This document shows, piece by piece, positions 10,735 to 21,804 of a stretch of 64,000 nucleotides of DNA. The stretch is from Tetmemena sp. SeJ-2015 (Eukaryota; Ciliophora; Spirotrichea; Sporadotrichida; Oxytrichidae), in assembly GCA_027382625.1 (NCBI GenBank), contig JAJKFJ010021016.1, forward strand, positions 1 through 64,000, given 5' to 3'. The stretch's first letter is position 1. Each line of letters begins with the position of its first letter. The notes under the pieces were generated by a model, which worked only from the letters and a program-made list of their open reading frames with translations, did not search any database and had not been told where the DNA came from. The translations under genes and the position numbers were made by a program.

Positions 10735-12880
10735 TCAGTAATCATCGTCGTCGCCATGGCCTCCCTCTCCGTCCTCATCTCCCTCTTCCTCATCTTCCTC
10801 CTCGTCTTCTTCCTCTGCCTCTAGTGCTCTTCTTCTGGCTTCTTCTTCCTCCTATATCTTGCGTCTCAACTCTTCAACCTGTTTCCAATCTAGAGCAGGG
10901 CTGTCCTCCTCTTGCATACGACCTAACTCCCACTCTTGACGCAGCTTCTCTTCGATCTTCCTTCGCTCTTCTTCCTCTCTCCTTCGCTTCTCTTCAAGCT
11001 TTACTTTGATCTCACGATCCTTCTAGCTCTCAGGCCATACTCTCACTGCTCCACTGCCGCCTTTGCCTGGTTGGATGTTGAACTTAAGATATGGAGTCAG
11101 GTTTCTCAACAGCACATCTTCGATGAACTTAGTTAGCACTACCTTTATTTTTCCAGTCTTGGGGTCAATGAAATCGCGAAGACGCAAAGCTAAGTCAAGA
11201 AGGATTTCCTTAAATTCGAAGAACACAATTTCAACTCCTCTTACGAAGACCAAGTGCTGAGATATCACTTGCTTTCTCCATTTCTCTTGTTGTTGGAGAA
11301 GCTTAAAATAAAAAAGTTTTAGACATTAGGTATGAGCTCTTCTTCCTCTCTCTTGCGTCTGTGCTCATCATCTTCATGCTCTGATTCGTGATGAGATACT
11401 CCCTCCACTTAAGAGTTGTTGTGAGATCCATTCAATAATAACTACATTCAGAGTGTTTGCAACTGTATAAATAGCAAAGCATTTTGATTGGCAGCTGCTG
11501 CCTTAAGCTGAGCTTTTCTCTGCTCTTCCTTTGCCTTTTAGGCTAATTGTTGCTTTACAAAGGCTTGGAACTGCTCATTAGTGAGCTTTGATTCTAGTCT
11601 CAGTTCAGGTGAGTAATACTTCTCAACTGATGATATCAAATCACTCAGCTGGAGTCAATTCATGATGACATAATAGTTAATTACTCTATATTTGCGAGTG
11701 AGTGGTCTTGGTTTTGTGTCTGCGTTATTTCCGCTAGTGAGCAACTCAGTCTTTTTAAACATGTTAATCAGATCATCCACTTCAAGAGTAACGTCCTCAA
11801 CTCCGAAAGATGAGGACTTGCCTCTCTTTGAGAAGAAAGCGAACACTTGCTTCAGCTAGGGCTCGTACTCCTCAAATACTTTCTCAGCTATCTTAATTAT
11901 TCATAGACATGAATGATTTAGTTTTAAAGTTGGTTTTGCAAGTTGTTGAGAGTTGTCTTTTCCTTCAACCGAGCTTACTCCATTTCTGAGTTTATCTGCT
12001 GCTTCTAAACGCCAAAGCGTTAGCAATATATAATCTTACTCTCTTCATAAGTTTCTAGTTCTCACTCTTGAGAGTTCTTAAATCTGTTTTGAAGCTCATC
12101 GATGTCTGTGAACTCTTTATTGTCACCGCTGTCGTTAATCACAGACTATAGTAAATTGATAAGAGTCTTCAATTTACCTCTAAGAAGGTGTTAAACTCCT
12201 TGTGTCTCTCCAGTTCCTATTTCTTCTCTACCAACTTATTTCTCTTAGCTTCCAGCTTGCGCTCTAGTTCAACAATTTGGGATTTCTTCTAGTCGATGGC
12301 AGATTTCTCTTACTCGAGTTTGGCTTCTTCATTTTTTCTTTTGTTTGCATTCTGAGTGATTGCACTGATTTGATCACGCACGTAGTTGATCATGTTCTAT
12401 TGCTCTCTTTTGAAGTCGTTCTTTCTTCTTTCTAACTCTTGCGCCTGTTAGATTATATCCTCCTTTTAAGTAGAGAACTTGTCATCAGTCTCTCTTTCTT
12501 CTCTCTCCTTTTGCAAGCAGTCGCACAGCTTGCAGAAGGACGCTGACCTAAAAATTCAAAGTCTTAGCTTTATTCAAGACAGGGAGATAATTCGAAATAA
12601 CCGTCCAAGAAATTATAATGAGGTCTTTTTTTTTACTTCTAACATTTTATTATAATTATACTTACTTTGGACAACATATGCTCTCACCTTGTTCAAGTCT
12701 TCATCGTTGATCTTTGACTTATTATTCTTCTAGATGGATTTGTTAATCCTCCTAAAAAGCTCTTCAATCTCAGCTTGCTGATTTATATTCATCAGTTGCT
12801 TCTCGCTCTATTTAAATTATTATAATCAAAATTATTTAAAGCCAGTTCCTCTTCTTCCAAACGAGTGATTAATTATAACT
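10735..12880 (-). CDS. Coiled-coil protein, possibly axonemal (DUF4200-like segment)
   Basis: The frame, read on the complement, ends at the TGA complementary to 10735-10737 with a very acidic tail. The N-terminal half is a long coiled coil (NMINYVRDQISAITQNANKR, EKSAIDQKKSQIVELERKLE, LVEKKQELERHKEFNTFLE). Its Lys/Glu heptads and ERHKEFNTFLE motif resemble the DUF4200 segment of CCDC37/38/42-type ciliary proteins. The C-terminal half includes FIEDVLLRNLTPYLKFNIQP and Arg/Glu-rich helices. Several AT-rich interruptions near 11,290, 11,640, 11,900, 12,560-12,660 and 12,810 are introns or IESs I did not all resolve, and the N-terminus is uncertain. It lies head to head with an RSPH10B-like gene. 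Family assignment is tentative. Confidence 0.6.
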
Positions 12881-12936
12881 ACCTTACTTAGTGCTAGCTA
12901 TTATAATTTAAATTAAGAAAGATTTAAGAGGAGAGT

Positions 12937-15060
12937 ATGGAGTTAGAGCCGTTACCCAAGGTCACGTTCCTTCCAGCTCAGCTTACAGAGCTGGTCATTA
13001 GGAACTGGACAGGAGACATCATAGACTTCGAGAAGAATAGCAATTTTTAGTATGATCTATTAAATTTGAATGGACAAATCTGCAAAGTGTACCATGGCTA
13101 GGGCACTTGCGAGTTTAGAGAAGGTCACACTTTCAAGGGAGAGTTAAGATACGGATTGCTACATGGAAAGGGCGAGTTCACATGGGTTGATGGCACTCGC
13201 TACAAGGGTGAGTTCAGAGATAACGAGATTACTGGCACTGGCAGATACGACTGGCCAGATGGAAGTTTCTATGAAGGCCAAGTTCTTAACGGTTTGAGAC
13301 ATGGCAAGGGTGTGTATACTCATCCTAAGGAGGGAGTTATATATGAAGGCGAGTGGAAAAACGGTCTAAGACATGGTACTGGAGTATTGAAGTACCGCAA
13401 CGGCTCAATTTACGAAGGCAAGTGGGAACGTGGAATGAAGTGGGGCCAAGGAAAGATTAATCTCTTTAAATTGAAATTATATGATTAAGATGACTTATGC
13501 CTCTGCCAATTACTATGAAGGAGAATGGCGTCACAACAAGCGAAATGGCGATGGAACCATGCATTGGTTGACAAGCAATGAGAAATACTCTGGAAACTGG
13601 GAAGATAACTACCAGTCTGGCTTTGGAACCCACATCTGGCTCGAAGGAAGTGGCGATAATAAGCTTCTTAGAAACAGGTACGTCGGATACTGGAGACTTG
13701 GCTTGAGACATGGATAAGGTACTTTCTATTACTCCAATGGCAGCAAATATGAGGGCGAATGGAAGGAGAATTTAAAGAACGGTTATGGTGTGTTCACTTT
13801 CGAAGATGGAACTACATATCAAGGTCCTTTTGAGAACGACAGAATGGTAAATAGAACTTTAGCGGGAGTCACAGCTATTTCTGCCCAACAGTAAACTACT
13901 GAAGATGGCAGAAGCTAAGCTATAGAAGATAAAAAGGCTAGTGATAAATCAGGAGCCACTAAGGCTCCTTCCCAGAATACTTTATTATCGTATAAGTTTA
14001 GCTTTACAAAACCGAGCTCAGGAGCCTCACCAGATAAAGGCCGTGCGAGTGTTGCTCAACCAAACAAGATGCAAGCGACAATGGGCTAGACAGTTACATC
14101 TACTATGGGTGCGACAGCTAACGCAAACGCCACTCAAAATACTAAGTTCTTAGCTGCCAACAGAACCAAGAAAGAAGTTGAGTAGAATCCCTTCAAGACC
14201 TTGATTGACATTCAGGATTTGATTGAGTTCGAATAAAACCCTGTCGATGTTGAGAAAGAAGTTTAAAACATTCTACTTAGAAACAACTCAGAGATGAAAG
14301 CGTGGTATAAGTACTACGCCAAGAAAGTAGAATCTCAAAAGTCAGAGGAGAGTTTTGCACTTACACTTAGACAAATATGGAGATTCCTTAGGGATTGCTA
14401 GATCATTGGACCAGATGCCACAATCGCTTCATTCGATAGAGTTTACTTCTAGGGCAAGAAGAATCACTTCACTCTCTTAGGACAGAAGGACAAGAATAAG
14501 TTCAACTATATGCAGCCTACAAAGGCCGAAGATCTTATCAAGGGAGATGAGCTTGGATATTTAATTTCATTTTGTTATACTATTGTTGGTACTGGACATG
14601 AATTGAGCACAAGAGGGAAAGCTAAAGCCTCTGCAAACCAAGTCGATAGACTAGATGGTATTGATGACAACTCAGTTATTAAGAAAGCTGAGGATGGTTC
14701 TGATTTCTCCGACTTAGATGAAGATGAGGAGGAAGATGCTGAGTCACTTAAGAAAATGTTCAAAGCCGTAGTTGAGGCTGAGGACTTGCATTAAGCATCT
14801 AAAGTTGTTCTTTAACGTCAGTTCTTCGAGGCTATTGTCAGAGCTGCTAGTGTGAAGTATGCCAACAAGGCAGAGCTACCTACTCTTGCAGAAAAACTTG
14901 ACTCCCTCTTCAAAAACAAGTTGGTACCTAATGCCACTAGGAACAAAGCAAAATCTCTTGAAGAGGAAAAGCAATTCAAGATAGCTCAAATACTCGATAC
15001 TTCATTCAAATAGATAAAAGCCTATTACTTTAGAATGAGAATAGCAAATTTTAATTATCA
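12937..15060 (+). CDS. RSPH10B: Radial spoke head protein 10 homologue (MORN repeats)
   Basis: Starts at the ATG at 12937 (MELEPLPKVTF). About ten MORN repeats follow (GKGEFTWVDGTRYKGEFRD, GTGRYDWPDGSFYEGQ, GTGVLKYRNGSIYEGKWERG, and after the IES NYYEGEWRHNKRNGDGTMHW). The order and the GTMHWLTSNEKYSGNW stretch match RSPH10B, a radial spoke component of motile cilia. A Ser/Thr/Lys linker and a C-terminal helical region with an acidic patch (SDLDEDEEEDAESLKKMF) complete it. One IES at 13453-13491 interrupts the repeat array. No TGA occurs before the downstream DHHC start, which lies in the same frame, so the true 3' end must be made by an unresolved IES or supplied by an MDS elsewhere. Confidence 0.88.
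13453..13491 (+). other. IES, pointer AAGAT, 34 bp removed
   Basis: Copies at 13453-13457 and 13487-13491. Removal rejoins the MORN array as WGQGKMTYASANYYEGEW. Confidence 0.88.
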
Positions 15061-15082
15061 ATAATATAGTTGTGATCAAACT

Positions 15083-17036
15083 ATGTCATCATTCATTGAC
15101 AGACTTGTGAGTTGGGTGGAGGGACCTGTCACCAAAGGTAAAAATCAACAAGAGATCTTAACTTTATAATTCTGTTATTCCCTTCTTATTGATATCTAAA
15201 CTGTTATTGAAGGTTTTGGGTTCGGAGTAAGATTATTGGGACCCATCTTTGTTGTTGGATTCTATCTGCTATTGGCTCTCCATGCATATGCATACTTCGC
15301 AATAATAGTCACTGTTTTGAAGCGAAGATTAGGCACTACCTTTGGCATGATTTGGGTTGGAATTGGACTTATCCTTCTCTATAATATAACTTTCAACCAT
15401 TTCTTCGCAACCTTTATCAAGGCTGGAAGTCCAGCTGATCTCAAGGTAAAGAATAGATTATAATAACACAAAATAGAAAGTGGAAACTTTGAGAAAGGAG
15501 AAGAAAAGAAGAGAGGGAAGAAAAGGATTAAAGACTGTTGAAAGAGACGGAAAGGTCAAGTATGTGGAGGACGATCGCTTTGAAGGCATTTCTAAAGAAG
15601 TGAAGAAACTACTCCGCTATAGAAACAAGTCAATCACACAACTTGAGCAAGGATGGCATAAGAAATGCAATCAATGCAATTTCATGAAACCTCTTAGAGT
15701 TCATCACTGTAGTGTTTGCAATCGCTGCGTGTTTTTGATGGATCATCATTGCCGTAAGATTTTTATTCATTAACCTACTGAAATAACTATTGATTATAGC
15801 ATGGGTAAATAACTGCCTTGGGCTTGAAAACTATCGCTACTTCTTACTTTTCATATTGTATCTATTTGTGGGAGTGGTATATAATATGATCACAATCGTT
15901 GCAATATGGAACCATCACATTTACAAGCAGAACTCTTCAATGCTAAGCTTTTTGGTAATTCTTGATTTCGCATTGGCAGTCGTTTTAATCGGGTTCAACT
16001 CTTGGAACTGGTTCTTAGCAATCACTGGCTATTCTACTATAGAATACTGGGGCACTTCACAAAGGGTAAAATTTGTTAAATTATAACTCGCTCTTAGAAT
16101 GGAATTCAAAAGTATGACTACAATTTCAAGAGCTACAGAGATAACTTATACAAGACATTTGGAACTTACTCCATCATTTCAATCCTTTCTCCATCCCTAA
16201 GAAACATTCCTTTCACAGTGATCATAATAAAGATCATTTTCAGATAAAATGATTACATTTTACATGTTAAAACAAATTAGTCATAGTCTTGTAATTTAAA
16301 GCTCTTTGAACTTTTAATATGACACAACCATAATCTTAACTAACTCAATTTTTTACATTTAAACCTCTTAAAATATTTTTAAAGACATTTACTGATTGGG
16401 ATTAATAAGAAATCCAATGTTACTCTATAAAGTATTTTAAATTAAATTAGGTGAGATATATATCCTTTGACAAATAGATTAAATATATATAATAAATCGT
16501 ATATACCTAACATTGTTTATTAAGAGAATTAGGAGTTATAGAAATATAATACCACTAAATCGGTTAGAGCTCTAAATAATTTTATTGATCAATCCTAGTC
16601 TTATTACAGCACAACTACCATTACCATAACTTTTGCTCAACTTTACATTTTCCTGAATTTTATTGACAATTTAAAAATTCTTGATGACTCAATAAACATA
16701 GAGAGGCAAACTAACTCACTCTATTACCTTTTATTGTTGTAAATTAGCCCATAAAATCGAAAGCAAGTAATAAAAGGATAGTTTTCACATTATATTTTTT
16801 GGAATTTAAACTTTTTCAAAATTTAAAGTATTTCTATCACAGGTATTGAGTGGAGTTATCAAATGAGAGACCAAGGCTTCAATGAAAAAGGTGAAAGATC
16901 TATTGGTTACGATGATACTGAACTACAAACTTTAGCAAGATAAGTTAGCTCTGGTAGCTCCTCTAAAAATTCAACTTAGAGCAGTAGAGTAAATGATTCA
17001 ACCTTAGATTCAGTTGAGGAAGAAATAAAGATATGA
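15083..17036 (+). CDS. DHHC palmitoyltransferase (protein S-acyltransferase)
   Basis: Starts [19 protein letters not shown] and ends at the TGA at 17034-17036. Two N-terminal membrane helices are followed by a cytosolic loop and the zinc-binding Cys-rich domain ([38 protein letters not shown]), then two more helices and a polar tail. Together these define the DHHC acyltransferase fold, which transfers palmitate to protein cysteines on endomembranes. The DHHC active site itself is split by an intron at 15754-15799; splicing places CCA (Pro) next to the catalytic Cys. Other interruptions are IESs at 15135-15214 and 16213-16842, an intron at 16066-16097, and a 31-bp element near 15447-15477 that fits GT-AG splicing ([14 protein letters not shown]). 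Confidence 0.92.
15135..15214 (+). other. IES, pointer AAGGT, 75 bp removed
   Basis: Copies at 15135-15139 and 15210-15214. The join reads [16 protein letters not shown], entering the first membrane helix. Confidence 0.85.
15754..15799 (+). other. 46-bp intron inside the DHHC active site
   Basis: Begins GTAAGA and ends TATAG. Splicing yields DHHCPWVNNCLG, the exact family consensus. No flanking direct repeat is needed, which separates it from the IESs. Confidence 0.88.
16066..16097 (+). other. 32-bp intron in the DHHC gene
   Basis: Begins GTAAAA and ends CTTAG. Splicing joins GTSQR to [10 protein letters not shown] in frame. Confidence 0.75.
16213..16842 (+). other. Large IES, pointer TCACAG, 624 bp removed
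   Basis: Copies at 16213-16218 and 16837-16842. The join reads [19 protein letters not shown]. The insert is AT-rich with no coding signal. Confidence 0.85.
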
Positions 17037-17199
17037 AACTATTTCATAAATATGTGAGGAGTGCTTATAAATAGTTAATTAGAGATTGAACCCTCTTAAG
17101 TTAATGTACATATCAATCGTTTTCACAATAATCTTCTATTCACAATCTTTTCTAAGCGTTAAGGATCGAACTCTCTGAATTCGCACCTTTTTAACTTCC

Positions 17200-18264
17200 T
17201 CAATCATCATCTTCAATGTTCTCGTATTTTCCTAATTTATCTCGGAGCGTCTTAATCTTCGTGTTTTTGTCCTGTATCATTTTCTTCATGTTTGTGACTT
17301 ATGTCATCTGATTGACTTTCTTCTGCAATTCCTCCCTCATTGAAATTAACTCCTTCCTCATATTCTCAGCCTGTTCTCTCGCTTAGCTTCTTTCTTCCTC
17401 TACCATCATTAACTTATTTTCAAGTTCAACAATTGCCCTCTCTGCGTCTTGCTTATTCTAGTCAACAAATGACGTCTACTCAGATTTCATAGTAAGTGCT
17501 TGTGCAAGCTTAGACTGCAATCCAGTCATCATCTTCTTCAAGTTCTCATTTTCTATCTTAAGAACTGGGAGCTCATGTTAAAGATTAGGGTCTATCATTG
17601 CTGTGCCAAGAGTAGGTAGTTTAGAAGTAGCAGCTGCTTTCTTTTATAAGGAGAAACCTTTATCAAAGGAGAGTCTCTCAAAGTCTTTAATGTCCTCTAG
17701 GGCTTTGTAGTTCTCCATGAAATTCACATCAGCCCTTAGTGTAGAGTTCTATTACTCGGCGTCGTGCATCAGCAATTACACGAAAACACCTATTATCAAA
17801 TTGTTGAAAGAGAGAGAATATTTGTTACCTGACATGCGATAAAACACCTCCAATTCCTATCTGACAGTCTATGCCATCTCATCTCTAAGTCTCTAGAAAG
17901 TGCTTTCCATATCACTCTTTGTGAAGATGGGTTGTCTTAGGCTATAATAGAGTTATTTTTTAAATATCAATCTCATAATATATGAGAATAGTTTATGTGA
18001 ATTACTTACCAATCATCTTGGACATCATCGATGGCGAGTTGAATTTACTTATTGCATGATTCCTTCTTAATGCTGAAGAACTTCAAATACTTATGAAGCA
18101 GTTCCTGATGATCTGGCTGGAAGTTAATCAGTTGCTTTGACTATAATAGACATTGAGATTATCTCAAAAAGCTCAATAGGGTTTATAATCATTAGATGGA
18201 AGAAAATAAGCCAAAATGGGTGAATGGAGTTGGAAAATGTCGTGGAATAAGCAGTACTTACCAT
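17200..18264 (-). CDS. LZTFL1: Leucine zipper transcription factor-like 1 homologue (BBSome regulator)
   Basis: Starts with ATG then an immediate intron (complement 18141-18261), giving MSKQLINFQPDHQELLHKYL. A second intron (17942-18009) and a probable third of 39 bp near 17,800-17,840 follow. It ends KTLRDKLGKYENIEDDD with TGA complementary to 17200-17202. The product is about 280 residues, close to the usual 300. The N-terminal globular part, the long central coiled coil (LPVLKIENENLKKMMTGLQ) and the closing MKKMIQDKNTKIKTLRDKL pattern match LZTFL1, which controls BBSome traffic in cilia. It is divergent from the P450 gene with about 130 bp between starts. Confidence 0.85.
18141..18261 (-). 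other. 121-bp intron immediately after the LZTFL1 start codon
   Basis: On the minus strand the exon ATG is followed by GTAAGTACTG and the intron ends TTATAG. Only this splice puts an ATG in frame with the conserved N-terminus. Confidence 0.75.
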
Positions 18265-18391
18265 TTCTTGAAATATCAAATTTGTATTTAATTTTCATTC
18301 TCACTAGACTTCGAATATTATAACTTAGGGAAGGTTTTTGAATCCAGTTATTTGTATTTATTGAGATTAAGAAAATAATTTTGTTATTCCA

Positions 18392-20259
18392 ATGCTCTCT
18401 CTTTTATAAGTGGCACTTCTCATCGTCATATCTTATCTAGTGTGGACTCGATGGCTGAAAATAGTTCTGCGCATGAGTTTCTATCGTTCTCAAGGAGTAC
18501 CCTTCCATAAGGGGTTTATTCCAGTTTTGGGTCATTTCTATGAGATTATGAAATTTGACAAGAAGCACAAACCTGAGTTGCACCCTGTGATTGCTTACAT
18601 CAGAGATGAATTTGAAGACTATTATTCCAAAGTAGAACATAATAAGAAACTTAAACAGAAAGATTAAGTCATGCAGTAAAACTAGCAAGGTATGCCATTG
18701 TTCACAGGCATCATTTTCAGTCAAAGGTTGTGCCTGGTTGTCAATTAACCCGAGGTGGCCGAGACTCTATTTTAGTCTCAGAATAAGTACTTTGATAAGC
18801 ACCCCTCCAGTGGAAACATTGTCAAGAACATAGCTGGAGACAGTATCCTTTTCTCAAGGTCTAATCTATTATGGTCAAGAAAGAGAAAAGCAATATCCTA
18901 GTCATTTAAAACTTAATTAAATGAAATCAAATGCAAATAAATCAGTCTTTGTATAAGGACAAGCTTATTAAAATGATGGAGGTGATGAAGGAAATAGCTT
19001 GTGAGACAATGGTAGAATGGCAATTGATTAGCAACAAAGATGCACAAAGATCTATAGATATAGTTAAAGCTACTTCGAATCTAATGATGAAGATAGTTCT
19101 TGCATGTGCTTTTGGCAGATAAAACGAGAATTAAATTAACAATAATATACATTTAACTTCATATAAGTAATTTGAATCCCATCATAGAACAGAAAGAGAA
19201 CGGTTAATCTTCTCAAGTGCCTATGGGCTAGGCTCTCGCTGCTAATGTTGGCAGAGCCATGGAGCGAGAATTTTAACTACACCTGTTAGTTTTCCCTGAG
19301 CTTTATCCTTATTATCTATCCAGATATGATAGAGAGCTCGCCTTTAATATCAAAATATTTTTCATTATTTAATGGGCTTCAAGTGAGAAATTACATAAGG
19401 AATCTGATATCTGAGAAGAAAACACTTTTAAAAGAGAGGGAAACCCTTAGGAGATGATTTGCTCTCAATTCTGCTTTAAGATGAAGTATTTGCAGATTAG
19501 GATGATATGATAGTTGATGAGTGTGTGACTTTCTTCATCGCTGGTTCTCAGACAACCGCAGTTACCACTTCTAACTTATTATGCTATATGACTCAGAATG
19601 AAACGATAAAGCACAAACTTCTAGAAGAGATGAAATTGAATTTTTCAAATGAGGGCTTCGGCGCTTTTGAATAAAATTCAACTTTGGCTAGAGCGATAAA
19701 CTTGGAGAAGGTTGATGATCTAGGGTATCTGAAGCAATGCTTTTATGAGTCTCTGAGGATAGAGCCTCCAGTACCTATATCTTCTTCTATTTGCTTGACA
19801 GAGGAGCTAAAAATTAATGGAGTCACAATTAAGGAAGGAGAAATGATGCTTATCAACATTTACTAACTTCATCACAACTAAGGTCAATGGAAGGATCATG
19901 AAATCTTCAGGCCAGATAGATTTTAACAACTTATATCATAAGACTTATTAAATTAGATTTGATCCTTAAAGTGAATTTTACCTTACACCATCAGGATAAC
20001 CAAGGAACAGTGCTTCCTTCATTCCATTTTATAAGTCATTTACAATTTAATTATATGACAATTTTTAGGAGGAAAGCGCAGTTGTTTGGGCAAAACTTTT
20101 GCTGAGACAGTTTTCAAGTTCATGATGCCCATCTTGCTTAATAGTTTCGACTTTAATTTTGTAGATTAATCACAGAAGCTAAAGAAGCCCCAGAACAACG
20201 CTTTGATGTTCAAGAGGCCTTAGATTTTTATGAGACTCGCAACAAGATAAAAATTATGA
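18392..20259 (+). CDS. Cytochrome P450 monooxygenase
   Basis: Starts MLSLLQVALLIVISYLVWTR, a membrane anchor, and ends at TGA 20257-20259; about 560 residues after IES removal. P450 landmarks in order: a WSRKRKAISQSLYKDKLIKM helix C-like region, the I-helix FFIAGSQTTA, the K-helix ESLRIEPP with its ExxR, RPDRFDPQSEFYLTP, and the haem-binding FLGGKRSCLG with the Cys ligand. Haem thiolate P450s oxidise small hydrophobic substrates; the substrate cannot be inferred. Five IESs are resolved. One of them cuts between the Phe and the rest of the haem signature. A one-base frame break remains near 19,450 (run of C). It begins 127 bp from the divergent LZTFL1. Confidence 0.92.
18900..18947 (+). other. 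IES, pointer AGTC, 44 bp removed
   Basis: Copies at 18900-18903 and 18944-18947. The join reads RKAISQSLYKDKLIKMMEV, as expected for a P450. Confidence 0.8.
19128..19177 (+). other. IES, pointer GAAT, 46 bp removed
   Basis: Copies at 19128-19131 and 19174-19177. The join reads CAFGRQNENPIIEQKENG. Confidence 0.78.
19343..19373 (+). other. IES, pointer TTTAAT, 25 bp removed
   Basis: Copies at 19343-19348 and 19368-19373. The join reads LAFNGLQVRNYIRNLISEK. Confidence 0.75.
19918..19960 (+). other. IES, pointer AGATTT, 37 bp removed
   Basis: Copies at 19918-19923 and 19955-19960. The join forms FRPDRFDPQSEFYLTP, the P450 PERF region. Confidence 0.88.
20026..20065 (+). other. IES inside the P450 haem motif, pointer ATTTT, 35 bp removed
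   Basis: Copies at 20026-20030 and 20061-20065. Only the joined form gives FLGGKRSCLG; the Phe lies on one MDS and the Cys on the next. Confidence 0.85.
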
Positions 20260-20402
20260 TAGTAATACAAAGAATTTATATTTTAGTTTCTTAACTTGAA
20301 GAGGTTTCTTACAAATAAAGAAGGAGATAATGGTTTTTGTATTTGAAAATCAAAATAGTTTTTATATTATCTCAAATTTATATATTTGGCCTTGTCACTC
20401 CA

Positions 20403-21565
20403 ATGGTAGACTACAACAATAGAGCCAGACTGCCAGCTATCTCCACTGCCGCCACCTCAACTCAAAATAACACAAGTAATATGAACGCAACTAAAACTAA
20501 CAACGAAGAGAACCCTCATCCCGAGGAAAGCTATGAATACCTCTTCAAAATAGTCAAACCATTTTTGCAAATATAAGATTTGAATTAGTGCTGATTGGTG
20601 ATTCTGGAGTGGGCAAATCTAATTTGCTGCTGCGCTACACTCGCAATTAGTTCAAGATTAATTCCTAATCAACAATTGGTGTTGAGTTTGCCACCAGAAC
20701 TCTCTAAATGGACGATGGTAGCTGCGTAAATACGACATATAATTTAAATTAAGCTATGTTAAGGCGCAGATTTGGGATACTGCGGGATAAGAGAGATACA
20801 GAGCAATAACAAATGCATACTACAGAAATGCAGTCGGGGCACTTATGGTGTATGATATCTCAAAGCAGAACTCATTTGAAAACATAAATAAGTGGATAGC
20901 TGAGTTGAGAGATCATGCAGACCCTAATATAGCTTTATTTGTTTAGCCATAACGTTAATCGGCAATAAGAGTGACCTAAAGCATATGCGCTAAGTCTCAT
21001 TTGATTAAGGTCATAAATTTGCTGAGCAGCAGAGTAAGTAGATCAACGAATTAATTTTTTGCCTGAAATAATTCCCTCAATCTTAGTTATAATTTTCATT
21101 TGCTCTTGTAAATCTCCAAGAGATTGATCTTTGCGCCTTGATATGTGGTGTTTTACTGATTGCGAAACTAACTTTTCTTTATAGATATACCGTTTATTGA
21201 AACAAGTGCGCTGAATTCGCAAAATGTAGATTCCGCCTTTATGAACCTTATAAACGAGATTAACAGATTAACTCTTGAGGGAAAATTCGACTATGGATTT
21301 ATGGGATTACCCTCTAATAATCAATCTACAGACTAGCAAGATGACGAGCAAAGTTTGCCTGGAGATGGTAAGAATCCCACTAGAAAGGGAAAGCGCACTC
21401 GATAACATAGAAAGAGCACCAATCTTATTATCTTGAGTTGCATTTTCATTTATCAATGCAGGAACAAAAGGAAAAAGCTTAAAGCTGGATCAATAAAAAG
21501 GAACCTCTGATACTAAGAAAGATGCAAAAGCATTGGCGAGTTGCTGTGGTGGGTCATCTAGCTGA
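20403..21565 (+). CDS. Rab11-like small GTPase
   Basis: Starts [11 protein letters not shown] with an Asn/Thr-rich extension of about 45 residues, then a Rab core: GDSGVGKS (P-loop), [35 protein letters not shown] (guanine specificity) and IETSAL. It ends ASCCGGSSS, with paired Cys for geranylgeranylation set back from the terminus. [12 protein letters not shown] and [18 protein letters not shown] point to the Rab11/RabA clade, which acts in recycling endosomes and the trans-Golgi. Three IESs and two introns (21034-21184 and 21368-21461) interrupt it. The tail was chosen because splicing the second intron restores a TGA at 21563-21565. Confidence 0.92.
20551..20589 (+). other. IES, pointer TAGT, 35 bp removed
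   Basis: Copies at 20551-20554 and 20586-20589. The join reads [18 protein letters not shown], the start of the Rab G domain. Confidence 0.85.
20720..20755 (+). other. IES, pointer AGCT, 32 bp removed
   Basis: Copies at 20720-20723 and 20752-20755. The join reads [18 protein letters not shown]. Confidence 0.85.
20935..20957 (+). other. IES, pointer TTA, 20 bp removed
   Basis: Copies at 20935-20937 and 20955-20957. The join reads [13 protein letters not shown], restoring the G4 motif. Confidence 0.75.
21034..21184 (+). other. 151-bp intron in the Rab gene
   Basis: Begins GTAAGT and ends TTTATAG. Splicing gives [16 protein letters not shown], matching the Rab G5 region. Confidence 0.85.
21368..21461 (+). 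other. 94-bp intron in the Rab gene
   Basis: Begins GTAAGAATCC and ends AATGCAG. Splicing gives [16 protein letters not shown] and leads to the di-Cys tail. Confidence 0.8.
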
Positions 21566-21804
21566 TAAATTTGAAGTATAATAAAGGCCCAAAGTATAAA
21601 GAGCTAATGATGATGCAATAAAGATATATTCCTTATTCTGTAAGTGCAGTTTTCCTTTCCTTTAAGAAAAGAAATATTGAGAAGTTACAAGTGCATTATT
21701 TTAATTAAGTTCATATTAGATTGAAGAACTGATGGTCTATATGCTACATTTCACGGCCAGAGCCAAGTTTCATTAGAATTGGTAACTTCTCATCTTTATC
21801 TGCT

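Noticed and set aside
10731..11268. Pro/Leu- and Phe-rich plus-strand frames
   Set aside because: They are antisense shadows of the acidic and charged coiled-coil gene on the minus strand.
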